Of a stretch of DNA of 64,000 nucleotides, positions 35,411 through 45,945 are shown piece by piece. The DNA is from Lethocerus indicus (lineage: Eukaryota > Arthropoda > Insecta > Hemiptera > Belostomatidae), in assembly GCA_019843655.1 (NCBI GenBank), contig JACDQD010000012.1:248001-312000 (forward strand), read 5' to 3'. The stretch's first letter is position 1. Each line of letters opens with the position of its first letter. The notes below the pieces were generated by a model. The model ran no database searches, was not told where the DNA came from, and saw only the letters and a program-made list of their open reading frames with translations. A program made the translations under genes and the position numbers.

Positions 35411-35671
35411 TTAAAATTTACTGTAGGCGCCCCGTAGGTTAACGGGTATATTCGATGTATCGATATATACTCGATCAGCCAGATTTGTTTTCACATCGCC
35501 CACCCCTCTATAAAGGCGTCCGACGGGCTGTGCTTTTTATTTTTACCAAATTAAGCGGTTTTTTTTCACATCTACCCTTTTTCGGCTGCGCGATGTGAAA
35601 ACAAAGTTGACGACATCGATTCACCGGGTATATATCGATATATCGAATACACCCCCTACAGTAAATTTTAA
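35411..35671. mobile_element. Fold-back element
   Basis: The left arm 35411-35503 (TTAAAATTTACTGTAGGCG through GTATATTCGATGTATCGA to TTGTTTTCACATCGC) is an imperfect reverse complement of the right arm 35590-35671. An AT-rich centre of about 85 bp lies between. No coding capacity. It is a different family from P. Confidence 0.75.
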
Positions 35672-36221
35672 CCCTCCGTAGACTGTTCATTTATTCTCGG
35701 CCCCCTGCTAAAATATAGACCGGTTTCGACTTCTCGCCGTTTTATCGAGACACTTCAGCGCAACTGGGTTGCAAATTACTGTTTAATCTGGTTCATTTGT
35801 GGTAAAATATGTCTGCTAAAATTTTTCTTTTATATATAATTCCGCGGTTTGATATGTTTCATACTTTCTTCTGTGACGGTTGTTCGGGTCCGCTTCCAAC
35901 GTCGCTCACATCCTGACGTATAACAACACCGTCTGTTCATTGTTGTTGTGGGCTCTTTGTCAGGAATTGTTGTCGCCACCTCCTCTTCCCCTCCAGGATA
36001 ATTGTAGACCGCTGAGCGACGGTTACGCTCTGGAGAAATCCGCCCTGAACTGGCGATGTAAGTGACCTCCTCCTCCTCCCGGCGGACACTGCGTAGACAG
36101 ACAGCCGCTTTTATAGACCCGTTTACTGTCCGGGGCTCTACCTGAACTAACTTTCCGTGGAAGATCAAAAAATCCGTAAAAAAAAGTTTAGTTTATTCGG
36201 CAACTTTGGTTTATTTTATTA
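35672..36221. other. Intergenic DNA, no gene recognised
   Basis: A core ATAGACCGGTTTCGACTTC lies at 35715. A minus-strand frame at 35830-36168 has a basic, Cys-containing end (NRRCCYTSGCERRWKRTR) but no ATG at its start and no known domain; left unassigned. Confidence 0.4.
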
Positions 36222-36320
36222 TGGCAACTAAGTCATTGCGGATTTTCGCCGACAGGTGGCCTTATTTGTACATGCATAGTGTTATCATCTTCAAACTGTT
36301 AGATATAATACAGAGGGAAT
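36222..36320. mobile_element. Mariner one-end fragment
   Basis: GGCAACTAAGTCATTGCGGA followed by TTTTCGCCGACAGGTGGC is the mariner terminus seen at 18843. The opposite end is absent. Confidence 0.65.
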
Positions 36321-36392
36321 TTTTTTTATTGATTTTTACCTCTATATTATAATCTGCATTTTAATTCGAAAGGACATATATATTGTATAATT

Positions 36393-36646
36393 TAATATAA
36401 CCGTTTTGTGGTCTGCGAGGGGTTGGAATACCGTAGGTTCGTGGCGTTTCTGTCTCTCGCTAGACCGGTTTCGGCCGCTCGCCATCTTCAGTAGCGCTGT
36501 GTTAGTCACTGTTGGCACTTTGGATCCTCACTTGGCAACAGTGACTAACACAGCGCTACTGAAGATGGCGAGCAGCCGAAACCGGTCTAGCAAAAGACCG
36601 AACCGGCGAGAGGAGACAGAAACACTACGAACCTACGATATTGTAT
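36393..36646. mobile_element. MITE family P, best preserved palindrome
   Basis: Left arm: CCGTTTTGTGGTCTGCGAGG, CTAGACCGGTTTCGGCCGCT, ATCTTCAGTAGCGCTGTGTT. Right arm: exact or near reverse complement with AACACAGCGCTACTGAAGAT and CGAAACCGGTCTAGCAAAAG. The arms are about 115 bp around a short centre (GTTGGCACTTTGGATCCTCA). It is the reference copy for the family. Confidence 0.9.
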
Positions 36647-36649
36647 AAT

Positions 36650-39067
36650 ATTCAGCAATCAGAATTTCTAGTTATATTTCTAGGTATATTGGGCGAAGGA
36701 GCGTTGTGTGCATGTCCTCATTTCCTAGGAGTTTGTTTCACAAAAAACAAAGTTTAAATTCACATCTCGTGTAACATATTTTTACCGTCGTGTGTGTGTG
36801 TGTGCACTTCAAAATGTTTACTGCTAAAGCTCTGTCCCGAGGGAGCTTTAAGCTACCGTATCTCGAGAATGGCCCTCCCACCCCCACCCCCCTCTATGAT
36901 GGGCTCCCAAATCAGATTCTATTCCACGCCTTTTTGCATTTTATAATGTCCCCTGTCAGTTGGCATGAGAGAGGGGATGAATATTTAAAAGAAAAAAAAG
37001 AAAAGTTAGTAAATGAAACTTGGGCGAAAGCCTGTATCTTGATCTCAAAATGGCGGAGTCGAACCAAATTTGAAAGAAATTCGAGTACTCCCTTCAGAAA
37101 TGGTGCGACATACTCAGTTTCATCACAGACGAACGTTTAATATACGACGGCTATTTCAGTACATTGGGAAACATTTTGTTGGAATTTTATAAAACGAGGT
37201 CTTGTCCAGCTCAAGTCTGGAATTGATGGTCGTTGGCGCTAAATAGACCGTCGTCAGTGTAATTCTCGCCGATGAGGGCAACGGGGTGGGGTTTGTAGAC
37301 CATTTGTAGACTAATAGAAAACGATTTGTAGACTAACGGCCGGTTATTTTTCCCAAACCCGCTTCTCTCGGAGTTCGCCATTTGTCCCCGCGGAAAACGG
37401 TTGGGAAGTGCTGACCCGGTGCTACACGACAGGGGCGCTAAGGCCCCCCCCGGGCATGAAACGGGGGGGCTTCATCCCCCGCCCCCACCCCTTTCGAATT
37501 ACCCCCGAATCGTGCCCAAACCCCGCCGTCCCGTGGACCGTGACTCGAATCCGAATTCGGTTCAGGGCAAACCGAAATCTTTCGAACCCCATATTCTCAG
37601 ATAAAACCTTCTTAGCCGGGTCGACTTCATTTAGCCGGGATCAATCAATCAATGCTAAAAGTATTTTTCCGATAGCGCTCTATATAACCTGCAGTCATAA
37701 AATCCGAAACCGAAAGCTCCAAAAACCCTTCCTCGCTTAAGTTCCCCCGGTTCCTAAAGTTCCCGTTTCTCATTCTTCAACTTTCTTCTGCCGCCGCCGG
37801 TAGACACCACAAGTAGTAGTAGGGCGTTCACTATAATAGTTCAACTGATGATGGATAGAAAACAGCGTCCCGAATCCCCTCCCCATCTCGACAGTTTACA
37901 GCCCGCGGGTGTGTAATTTTTTTGTTTTGTTTTATCCCTGTCTTATATTTCAAACTGATTGGGCTATTATTAAATTCTAGTTTTATTGGTCCTTCCTCCC
38001 TTCCCCCCGCTCTATCTTGTATAATTCATGCGTTGTTTCTTAGATTTATGCTAGCGCTCTTCCATTACGGTAAAATTTGGTAGTCTGCTCCGAATTTTTC
38101 TCATTTATAGTAATAAAAATATTTATAATAATAACGCATAATTTGGCGACTCGTTACCTCCATTCGCGTTTTTAAAATCGCGATAACTGCCAATTTTTTC
38201 AGAGTTCACCTTTTTATGAGCGGTTCGATATTTCGCCAGATCTAATTCGTCTTATTAAAACTGTAGACTGAAACGAGTACTAAGGGCTGAGATTGAGTAG
38301 GGAATGGGGAGAGATAGTGTAGAGTGTGTATACGTGTGGGAATACTTTGATGCAATCCGCTTCCCATTTCTATGGAATATTTTCCCTCGGGAAAAGATTT
38401 TTCGGAGACGATCCCTCCGCCGGCGTAAAGTGGAAATGTATCTATCCCTTTGATTTGTCTCCCTGTCGGGTTTTTCTTCCGTCCCTTTTTTTTATTTTAT
38501 TCGGAAAACTTATATCGAGGATATTTTCGTCTCTCTTCCCCATACCCTCCTATATCCTCATTACCGAGATATATTTCCTATATGGCCGATCTTTGTTTGA
38601 GCGACAATAACAATTAGGAATTACGTATCGATATACGTATTTCCTCGATTATAAGACGCATGTTTTTTTTCTGGACGAATCTGAATTCTGGATGCGTCTT
38701 ACTATCGATGTAAATTCGTACGAAAGCGACGGAAATTGTGCTAACAATTTGTATATCGTTAACAATAATATATCGGTTAGGATTAATTCTACCACGAAAG
38801 TATTCCACTGATCGAAATCTCTGGGCATTTCAGCCTGTCGGTATAGAAGAGAACAAAAAACCAAAAAAACCCGAACGTAAATTGGGAGACTTTTTTTTAC
38901 TTATACAAAGGACGTAAGGGCAACATGTAGGAAAACTTTGTGGACTTTGTGTTCAGGGGTGAGGGATGTTTTTTGGGGGATGTTTTTATCATCTTCGGAG
39001 CATGTATTTGTTGTTGTTAGGCCCGCGGTTTTTCATTATTTTGATCTCACCCCCTCATATTGCCCTA
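36650..39067. other. Intergenic DNA, no gene recognised
   Basis: A (TG)n tract lies at 36791-36803 and C/G-rich patches at 36876-36895 and 37440-37500. No gene is recognised. Confidence 0.5.
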
Positions 39068-39116
39068 TCTCTCTCTCTCTCTCTCCCTTGTAGAGGAAGG
39101 TATTGTTCTTCTCGTA

Positions 39117-39152
<36 letters not shown>
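39068..39152. repeat. (TC)n and (TA)n microsatellites
   Basis: (TC)n at 39068-39087 and (TA)n at 39119-39152 are separated by a short unique stretch. Confidence 0.9.
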
Positions 39153-39156
<4 letters not shown>

Positions 39157-39539
39157 GTCGATGGTGAAAGGGACGTTGAAGGGGGTTGAATGAAAGTTTT
39201 TTTTCTACCTCCCCTCTTACGCTTGATTGATTCTTACACCAGCCCAATTATTCTCTGCCAATTGAATTTGGCCACATTATTCTGTCAATACTTTTTTTTA
39301 ATGAAAAATTACGTACGTATTTGTATATAAGGGGGGGGGCCGTTTCTGCGCAATATTCGTTTATTTGTCAGCGTATTGTGTGCACTTCAAGAGTCAGACC
39401 GAAGACATCTTAAGGTTGGAGTGAAAGCGAGGTGGATTACAGCGTTGATTGAAAAAAACTTTTATTAAAACGATTTATTGGTTTGAATTTTGTGCGAAAA
39501 AACGACATTGCCTCCTCCCAATATTTATGTATAAACTGC

Positions 39540-39612
39540 GGACGACAGGAGACAGAATAACGCGAAATCTACGGTATACCGAACGGTCGCAGGCCACAAA
39601 ACTGGTATTCAA
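39540..39612. mobile_element. MITE family P, right-arm end
   Basis: GGAGACAGAATAACGCGAAA, then ATCTACGGTATACCGAACGG and GCAGGCCACAAAACTGGTAT. Only the outer part of one arm remains. Confidence 0.7.
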
Positions 39613-40059
39613 ATAAAAAGAGAATTAATGTTAAAGAACCGGTATCGGGGGGGGGGGAAGCCTAAAACGGAGATTGGAAGAGTGATGGCCGTTATTATTA
39701 TATCGTTATTGGGAGGGGCTACGGTACTCTTTTCGTCGAAAATGGTATTGGGAGGGGGTGGAAGTGATGCGACGATGAATAGGATGGAGATGGAGTCGGT
39801 GCCCCGGGTGGTGGGGCCGTACCAATAAATAATCTGACGGCCTCTAACGGATAATAAAAATAGAGCAATATCGGTGGGGGTGCGTTTTGAACGGTGGTAA
39901 CAGCTCCGAATTTACATATCCTAGACCGTAATGGCGGGCCTTCAACGGTACGGTCTCACCGCCTCTCGTATTTACACGGATATCCCCTATTTCGTAAATC
40001 CTTGGATCGGAATAAGAGCATAAAAAAAGTTGCCCCCTCACCCTGGAAATTTTTTTAAC

Positions 40060-40520
40060 CTTTTTTTATTTTATACAATCAACAAAATATAATTTATGTC
40101 AGTACAAGTGCTGACATTTTTTTCACATGTCTTTCGTGATAGAAGGAACCAGAAGGACGCGGGGGGTGATAATGGACGGGTAAGGGACTTAAAGAGTGGA
40201 TTAGGACGAGGAGAAAGGCGGGAGTGGAACTTCAGGAACCGGGATTTTTCGACTTCGTCGACTGTCGGGGTATGTTGAGGTCATGGTGGAAACATACCGG
40301 GGGGAGCATTAAGGACGGTACGAAGGACTTTTGACTGGAATCTCTGGATGAGAGCGATGTGGATGTCTCGATGGAACCCCATAAGCTCTACTATACCATA
40401 TGTCCATGTCGGTTTTAGTATCGCTTTGTCAGTTTGTTACTTAAGGTCCGTTTTAGTAACGGCCTTAAGGGTCCAAATTTTCTGTTTAAGTCGATTCTTT
40501 TGAGTCGGGTATATTGGTCA
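40060..40520 (-). mobile_element. Jockey-type non-LTR retrotransposon 3' end, fragment
   Basis: Reading the minus strand, it carries diverged 3' sequence of a Jockey-type RT ORF, including the block whose plus-strand appearance is GACTGTCGGGGTATGTTGAG (encoding the NIPT region), and ends near 40060 in an A-rich tail. It parallels 41345-41765 in order and orientation. Confidence 0.65.
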
Positions 40521-41344
40521 CAATCTAAGACACTAAATCTTTATATAAAATAGATACATATTTTTTTTTTTAAATTATAATGATAGGATTAAAGCAGCCT
40601 GGACTAAGTCCCCTGATGTTCAACTTGTAACAGGGGCGCTATTACACTAATCAGAGAGAAATGTCTGGGCAATAAACATTCCGCGTGGAAAATTAATAAC
40701 TCTGTACATGTTTTTTTTCTACTGGGGTACTTTGAAATAAGCCGGGCGATAATTCGGGCCTACTTTTGAAAGTAAAAAGTTCGCGAAACTTGAAAGTTCG
40801 AAGCGTTGGAATAAGACGACCCGTTTGCTAAAATAGCGCTATGATATCTCGGTCACGTTAGCTCGCAAATATCAGAGTTTACCCGGAGAATAGCTCACTT
40901 TTTGATGAAAATTTGTCGGTCCTAATTTCCATTTCAACAAGTTGAATCGGTCTATAGTCAGTTTCGATTGTAGTTGTAGGTGCATTTGGACACGTCAACC
41001 CCCGGCTTGTGCGTTGCTTACACTCCAAACAGGGGAGTTTGGCGGGCTCACCCCGAAATTGACACTGGACCGGGGTACAAACACTGGCGGGGTGGGGGAC
41101 GACAAACACCGATTTGAATTTTCGAAACCGGCCCAACGTTTCACGAATCCGTTAATCCCGCTCACATTCCGCCGCACCCCTCACACCCGTCTACACACCC
41201 GGTGTAATCCGATCGCTGTTTCGATATTCGTCGAAATTCCGAGCTTTGGGACTTGGCGGAGGAACGATTCGCCCTCCTGGACGAAAGGTCGATGAAAGGC
41301 GGTATTGAGAGCAGAACTCTCTGGCGCGCCGAACGGAATTGAGA
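40521..41344. other. Intergenic DNA, no gene recognised
   Basis: A GC-richer patch at about 40980-41300 has overlapping frames on both strands without a known domain. The recurrent motif GGTATTGAGAGCAGAA lies at 41301-41316. Confidence 0.4.
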
Positions 41345-41765
41345 ATTTAACTTTTTTATTTTTACAGTTATAGGTGCAATTGATGCGTGTGTATATTTTT
41401 CACGCGTTTGTCTCGATTAAGAAACCACCCGATGATGGCGCTTTTTGAACCGATTTAACTACTGAGGACAAAGGCGGGAGTTAAACTTCGGGAACCGGCA
41501 TTTTGTGACTTCGTCGACTGTCGGGGTATGTTGAGGTCATGGTGGATTGTGCGGTCAGAAACATACCCAGGGGGGGGGAGCATTAAGGATGTTACGAAGG
41601 ATTTTTTATGTCTCGGTGTAACCCCATAGCTCTATACCGTATGTCCATGTCAGTGTGCTACTTAAGGTCAATTTCGATGTCCGTTTTAGTAATGGCCTTA
41701 AGAGTCCAAATTTTCTGTTTAAGTCGATTCTTTTGAGTCGGGTATGGAATTGAGAATAAAATTTT
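41345..41765 (-). mobile_element. Jockey-type non-LTR retrotransposon 3' end, fragment
   Basis: On the minus strand, frames with interruptions encode the C-terminal tail of a Jockey-type reverse transcriptase: NAPWYVS-like and NIPT-like residues followed by KKRHHRV, then a 3' end rich in A at 41345. Everything upstream of the thumb region is missing, as expected for 5' truncation during target-primed integration. Related pieces lie at 40060-40520, 43480-43690, 52840-53600, 59660-60340 and 61190-61290. Confidence 0.7.
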
Positions 41766-42599
41766 CGAAAATTTAGTCTTTAAGGCCTTTTCCTAGACAG
41801 GTTTCCTCACGTGGGATCCTAGAAGGCTTTGGATGAAATTAGACGAAAATCGACTCAACTAACTAAGATTTTCGTCCCAAACTCCTCCTTTATTGTCCTT
41901 CTCCTTTTATACATTACGGTGGAATAGGGGAGCTAATCCCTGGTGTAAATTGGGAAAAATTCCTATTCTAGACAATCGAATTTAAAAATATTTTCGCTGA
42001 TATTGTAACTAAAAAACTGGACACGGTCTATAATTCGGATGAAAATTACGCTTCTTATTTCTCTTTTTTGAAGTTAAGGACAAGGCACAAAGTTTAGTTA
42101 TTCAAAGAGGAGATAAAAAACCGATTTTCTTAGCCCGAAACTTTTTCTCTCCGAATGCTTTTCCCTTTCTTTAAGCCCGCCAAACGTCGTCGTCGTCGAG
42201 TCCTCGGCAAAGTGGACTTGCCGGGGTTGGTGGGGGGCTTAGTTGGTGCGGTTAAGTGGGAGTAACTTTGACCGTGCCCTGTTTTTACATGCAACTCTCG
42301 AACCCCGTCACAAGAGCCTCTCATGTCCCGACATAATGACAACAATTTAAACTCAGTAAAATTCCCAAAAACCTCTCTCTCTCTCTCTCCCCTCCCGGGA
42401 CGCCGTCTGAATTCTGATTTTTTAGGGGTTGTAGGGGGAGGGGATGGTGGGCTTTAGAAATATTACCGGGAAACATGTGCACCAAGTGTCGTGCTCCGCA
42501 CTGATCCCGCTATAAAATGGTGACTACGAAGTCTACAGAAAAATATAACGCGATTATAAATTGCGGAGAAGAACAATTTAAACATATTACACCCCTCTA
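41766..42599. other. Intergenic DNA, no gene recognised
   Basis: A (CT)n tract lies at 42372-42390. No coding signal is recognised. Confidence 0.5.
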
Positions 42600-42798
42600 T
42601 GGGCCGAATTTTTATTTTAAATCCAAAAAAATTGGGGGAACGAAAAATCAGCAATTATAAACCTATATATGCGAATGAAAAAAAGTGATATTGATATTGG
42701 TTATCTTGACAACGTTATAGGATTAAGATTTATCCGCCATCTCACGAAAAAAGCTATAATTATTTGGTAAAATCTCGATAAATTGAAATGTGACCTGA
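42600..42798 (+). repeat. Dispersed repeat R2, uninterrupted copy
   Basis: From GGGCCGAATTTTTATTTTAA to AATGTGACCTGA it matches 58463-58900, but the sequence CTATATATGCGAATGAAAA here is continuous where the other copy carries a 231-bp insertion. It therefore acts as an empty site. Confidence 0.85.
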
Positions 42799-43479
42799 GG
42801 GTCGTGTTATGTGAAATTGAGTATGTTGCACGTTTTCAGAAAGAAGTACGCAGAATTCTTTGTATCCGAAAATTCGAACTTCTGTTGGGGTTGCACAAAA
42901 GTTGGTATTTTGAAATCGTATTTCCATGAAATGTTGTCGGGAAAGGGTCGAAAGAAATGTTCAACTGATCTGCCCAAAAATCAAAGTGAGAGATATACAC
43001 TTGCCCTGTGAAGAAAAGTTGAAAAATCGAAATTTTAATTCTGCCCGATTCATCCCGTACTCAAAATTTTGATATTAATTTTTAAATACCCTATATTTGT
43101 TTAAGTTTCGTAATTTTTCTTCAATTGTGTAATTAATGGTGACAGTATTAAAACCCAATCGACAGCTCTATCTGTCCCCACACGTTCCACGTTGTCCATC
43201 TTTGATATTGGCGTATCGAATTGATGTATTTGAAAGTGTTTTTCTTATACCTGCCAAGTGCTGGATACATTTTGTCGTGGGGCAGTTTCCGGAAGTTCAG
43301 GATGGAAACTTGGTCGGCCGTGTTTGTTGAAAATTGATTCTCTATTTTAGATTTTCTGTTTCATTTTCCCGTAGCCGCCTTTCGGGGACAACGCGGTGAC
43401 AAATAAATAATTTATACTTCGGTCTAATCAAAAATTATTATTTCTCTGCTTACTCTCTTCTTGTCTATACCTTCACGTG
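42799..43479. other. Intergenic DNA, no gene recognised
   Basis: A 66-codon frame at 42811-43011 has no recognised domain; nothing else is seen. Confidence 0.45.
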
Positions 43480-43690
43480 GAATTCCCTGGAAAAGAATTG
43501 ACTGGAACAGAAAATTTGGACTCTTAAGGCCGTTACTAAAACGGACATCGAAATTGACCTCAAGTAACAAACCGGACAGTAGTTAAATCGTGCGAAAAAA
43601 CGCCCTCACCGGGGGTGGTTTCTTTATCGAGACAAACACGCGAAAAAAAATATACACGTATCTTTTTTAACGTGTATGTTAAAAAAAAAA
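43480..43690 (+). mobile_element. Jockey-type 3' end, fragment in opposite orientation
   Basis: AAAATTTGGACTCTTAAGGC and ACGGACATCGAAATTGACCT are reverse complements of 41690-41750. It then gives a short KKRPHRG-type tail and ends in an A run near 43680. Together with 41345-41765 it forms an inverted pair. Confidence 0.7.
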
Positions 43691-44183
43691 GTTTATACTT
43701 AACACTTATCCGACCAAGCTCGAGCAACCCGAACTACTTCGCTCACAAGTATTATTTTGACGTACGGGTCGAACGATACTCATCGATCATTTTCACTTGA
43801 TTCATAATCGCTTATCTGCATATCGTTGCCTTCAGAACAACTGTCTGATAGCGCGTCCACGAACAACTCATCGTTAAAATTTTCACTGTTATTTCTCCTT
43901 ATAACTGTGTATATACCATTAAATTGATGGATTTTATTATATACCGCGCTTTATACGGTCAGCAATTCGAGATCGAGCGAACAACTCTAACGTAGAGAAA
44001 TAAACAAAAATAAAAAAAAACGTTGCTAAGGTCAATATGGGAGATCTCCCCGATCGGTCGGCTAAGTGTTAAGACAATAGCCCTCTCCCCCCCCCCTTTC
44101 CTGAAGGAAATTTCAGTAGGAAAACTGCCCAATACAGGTGTCTATCGTGGCGTATTGAGAGTGTGTAGTGATCGGGCGGCGGT
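43691..44183. other. Upstream region of the 44184 exon
   Basis: An AT-rich stretch changes to a C run (44088-44097) and then to GC-rich sequence about 50 bp before the start codon. No TATA box or initiator can be assigned with confidence. Confidence 0.4.
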
Positions 44184-44453
44184 ATGATGAAACTGAGGTC
44201 TGTGTGGGTGAGGTACGGGGCGCTGATAGTGCTGGGCGTGGTGGCGGTGACGGTGTACCAGTACGAGAGGAGCAGCGGTGGGGGCGGCGGAGGCGGAGTG
44301 GCGGAGGGCGGGGGGGCGGACGCGGCGGGGGCGGCGCCGCTCAGGAACCTGAAGGCGAGGTCGGCGGACGCGGGCCCGCCCCCGGCCCTCGTCATCAACA
44401 GGACGGCCCCGTCGGACCCCGTCGTAGCCGCCAGGAGGGACGTTGTACTCAAG
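44184..44453 (+). CDS. First coding exon of a type II membrane protein, possibly glycosidase or glycosyltransferase
   Basis: This 90-codon exon starts at the first ATG after an in-frame TGA at 44169-44171 (a second ATG follows at once). It encodes a short basic tail (MMKLRSVWVRYG), one hydrophobic segment (residues 13-25, ALIVLGVVAVTVY), then a Gly/Ala-rich stem. An N-glycosylation sequon NRT lies at 72-74, and the exon ends DPVVAARRDVVLK. It stops exactly at AAG|GTAAGC, a consensus donor, in phase 0. The layout of tail, anchor and flexible stem is that of Golgi or ER type II enzymes. The final ARRDVVLK resembles the segment preceding the catalytic domain in class I alpha-mannosidases, but the match is too short to be secure. 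The exon is far more GC- and CpG-rich than its surroundings. No downstream exon is recognised in the window. Confidence 0.55.
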
Positions 44454-44459
44454 GTAAGC
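44454..44459 (+). other. Splice donor GTAAGC
   Basis: The sequence AAG|GTAAGC follows codon 90 of the exon and matches the eukaryotic donor consensus. Reading on without splicing gives a stop after five codons. Confidence 0.55.
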
Positions 44460-44547
44460 CGGTTGACGTAACAACACTTCGCACTCGTACGTCGTCATAT
44501 AGGCGACACAGTATGTTTCACCGTTGCCGTATAATAATTATTTTAAA

Positions 44548-45945
44548 AAATGCGGTTTTCAGTGGCAAAATCCACCCAAAAAGGGCTAAATTTAGACCAA
44601 AAATCGGGCTAAAAACGGGTTTTTGGGCCAAAAATCGGGTTAAAACGGGTTTTGGGCCAAAATCGGGCTAAAACGGGTTTTGGGCCAAAAATCGGGCTAA
44701 AACGGGTTTTGGGCCAAAATCGGGCTAAAACGGGTTTTTGGGCCAAAAATCGGGCTAAAAACGGGTTTTTGGGCCAAAAATCGGGCTAAAAACGGGTTTT
44801 TGGGCCAAAAATCGGGCTAAAAACGGGTTTTTGGGCCAAAAATCGGGCTAAAAACGGGTTTTTGGGTCAAAAATCGGCCTAAAAAGGGGGCTTTTAGGCC
44901 AAAAATTGGCCCTAAAAGGCGGTTTTTTGGCCCCAAAAGGCGGTTTTCCGGCCCAAAATGGGGGTTTTTAGGTCAAAAATCGGCCGAAAAAGGCGGTTTT
45001 TAGAACCAAAAATAGGTCCAAAAAGTCAGTTTTTAGACACAAAATTAACCCCGAAAGGTGATTTTTAGGCTTAAAATTAGCTCAAAAAGGCGGTTTTTAG
45101 GCCTAAAAGTGGCCCAAAAAGGCGGTTTTTAGGCCGAAAATCAGCCCAGAAAGGTTATTTTTAGGCTTAAAATTGGCTCAAAACGGCATTTTTTTACCCA
45201 AAATGTGTTCAAAAAGGAGGTTTTTAGGCCTAAAATTGGTCCAAAAAGACGGTTTTTATGCCTAAAATCGACCCAAAAAGGCGGATTATAGGCCCAAAAT
45301 CGGGCTAAAAGGGGGTTTTTGGGCCAAAAATTGGGCTAAAAAGTCGGTTTTTTGGTCCAAAAAGTCGGTTATTAGGCCAAAAATCGGCCAAAAAGGGAGT
45401 TTTCAGGCCCAAAATAGGCCCCAAAAGGCGGTTTTCCGGCCCAAAATTTCGGTTTTTAAATCTAAATGTGGCCCAGAAAGGCGTTTTTTGCCCAAAATGT
45501 GTTCAAAAAGGAGGCTTTTAGGCCTTAAATTAGCCCAAAAAGGCGGTTTTTAGGCCAAAAATTGGTGCAAAAAGGCGGTTTTTAGGCCCAAAATCAGCCC
45601 AGAAAGGTGATTTTTAGGCTTAAAATTGGCCCAAAAAGCGTTTTTTTTCTACCCAAAAGGTGTTAAAAGGCGATTTTTGGACCAGAAATGGACCCAAAAA
45701 AGCGAATTTTAGGCCCAAAATAGAGGTTTTTAGACCAAAAATTGGATCAAAAAGGAGGTTTTTAGGCTTAAAATTGGCCCAAAAAGGCGTTTTTTTACCC
45801 AAAATGTGTTCAAAAAGGCGGTTTTTAGGCCTAAAATTGGCGCAAAATCGGCCCCATAAAGGCGTTTTTTAAGGCCACAATTGAACCAAAAAGGCGGTTT
45901 TTAAGCCCACAATCGGACCAAAAAGACAGTTCATAAACGACAAAA
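44548..45945 (+). repeat. A-tract tandem array, left arm
   Basis: The first part (about 44600-44895) is nearly homogeneous with a 29-31 bp unit: GGGCCAAAAATCGGGCTAAA followed by AACGGGTTTTT. Towards 45945 the units diverge (AAAAAGGCGGTTTTTAGGCC) and a longer order appears, with ACCCAAAATGTGTTCAAAAA recurring at about 45197, 45493 and 45798. A and T tracts recur about every 10 bp, so the DNA is probably curved. Open frames in it are repeat artefacts. Confidence 0.92.

Noticed and set aside
35830..36168. 112-codon minus-strand frame with a basic Cys-containing end
   Set aside because: No ATG at its start, no known zinc-binding pattern and no supporting splice sites. It remains unassigned.
40942..41295. 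Frames on both strands in a GC-richer patch
   Set aside because: Three mutually overlapping frames are open; none shows a domain, so composition alone explains them.
44168..44671. A 167-codon frame overlapping the exon on the plus strand, and minus-strand frames of 118-127 codons
   Set aside because: They are shadows of the GC-rich exon in other frames; they are Gly/Arg- or Pro-rich and run into the repeat array. The chosen frame alone gives an anchor segment and ends at a donor in phase.
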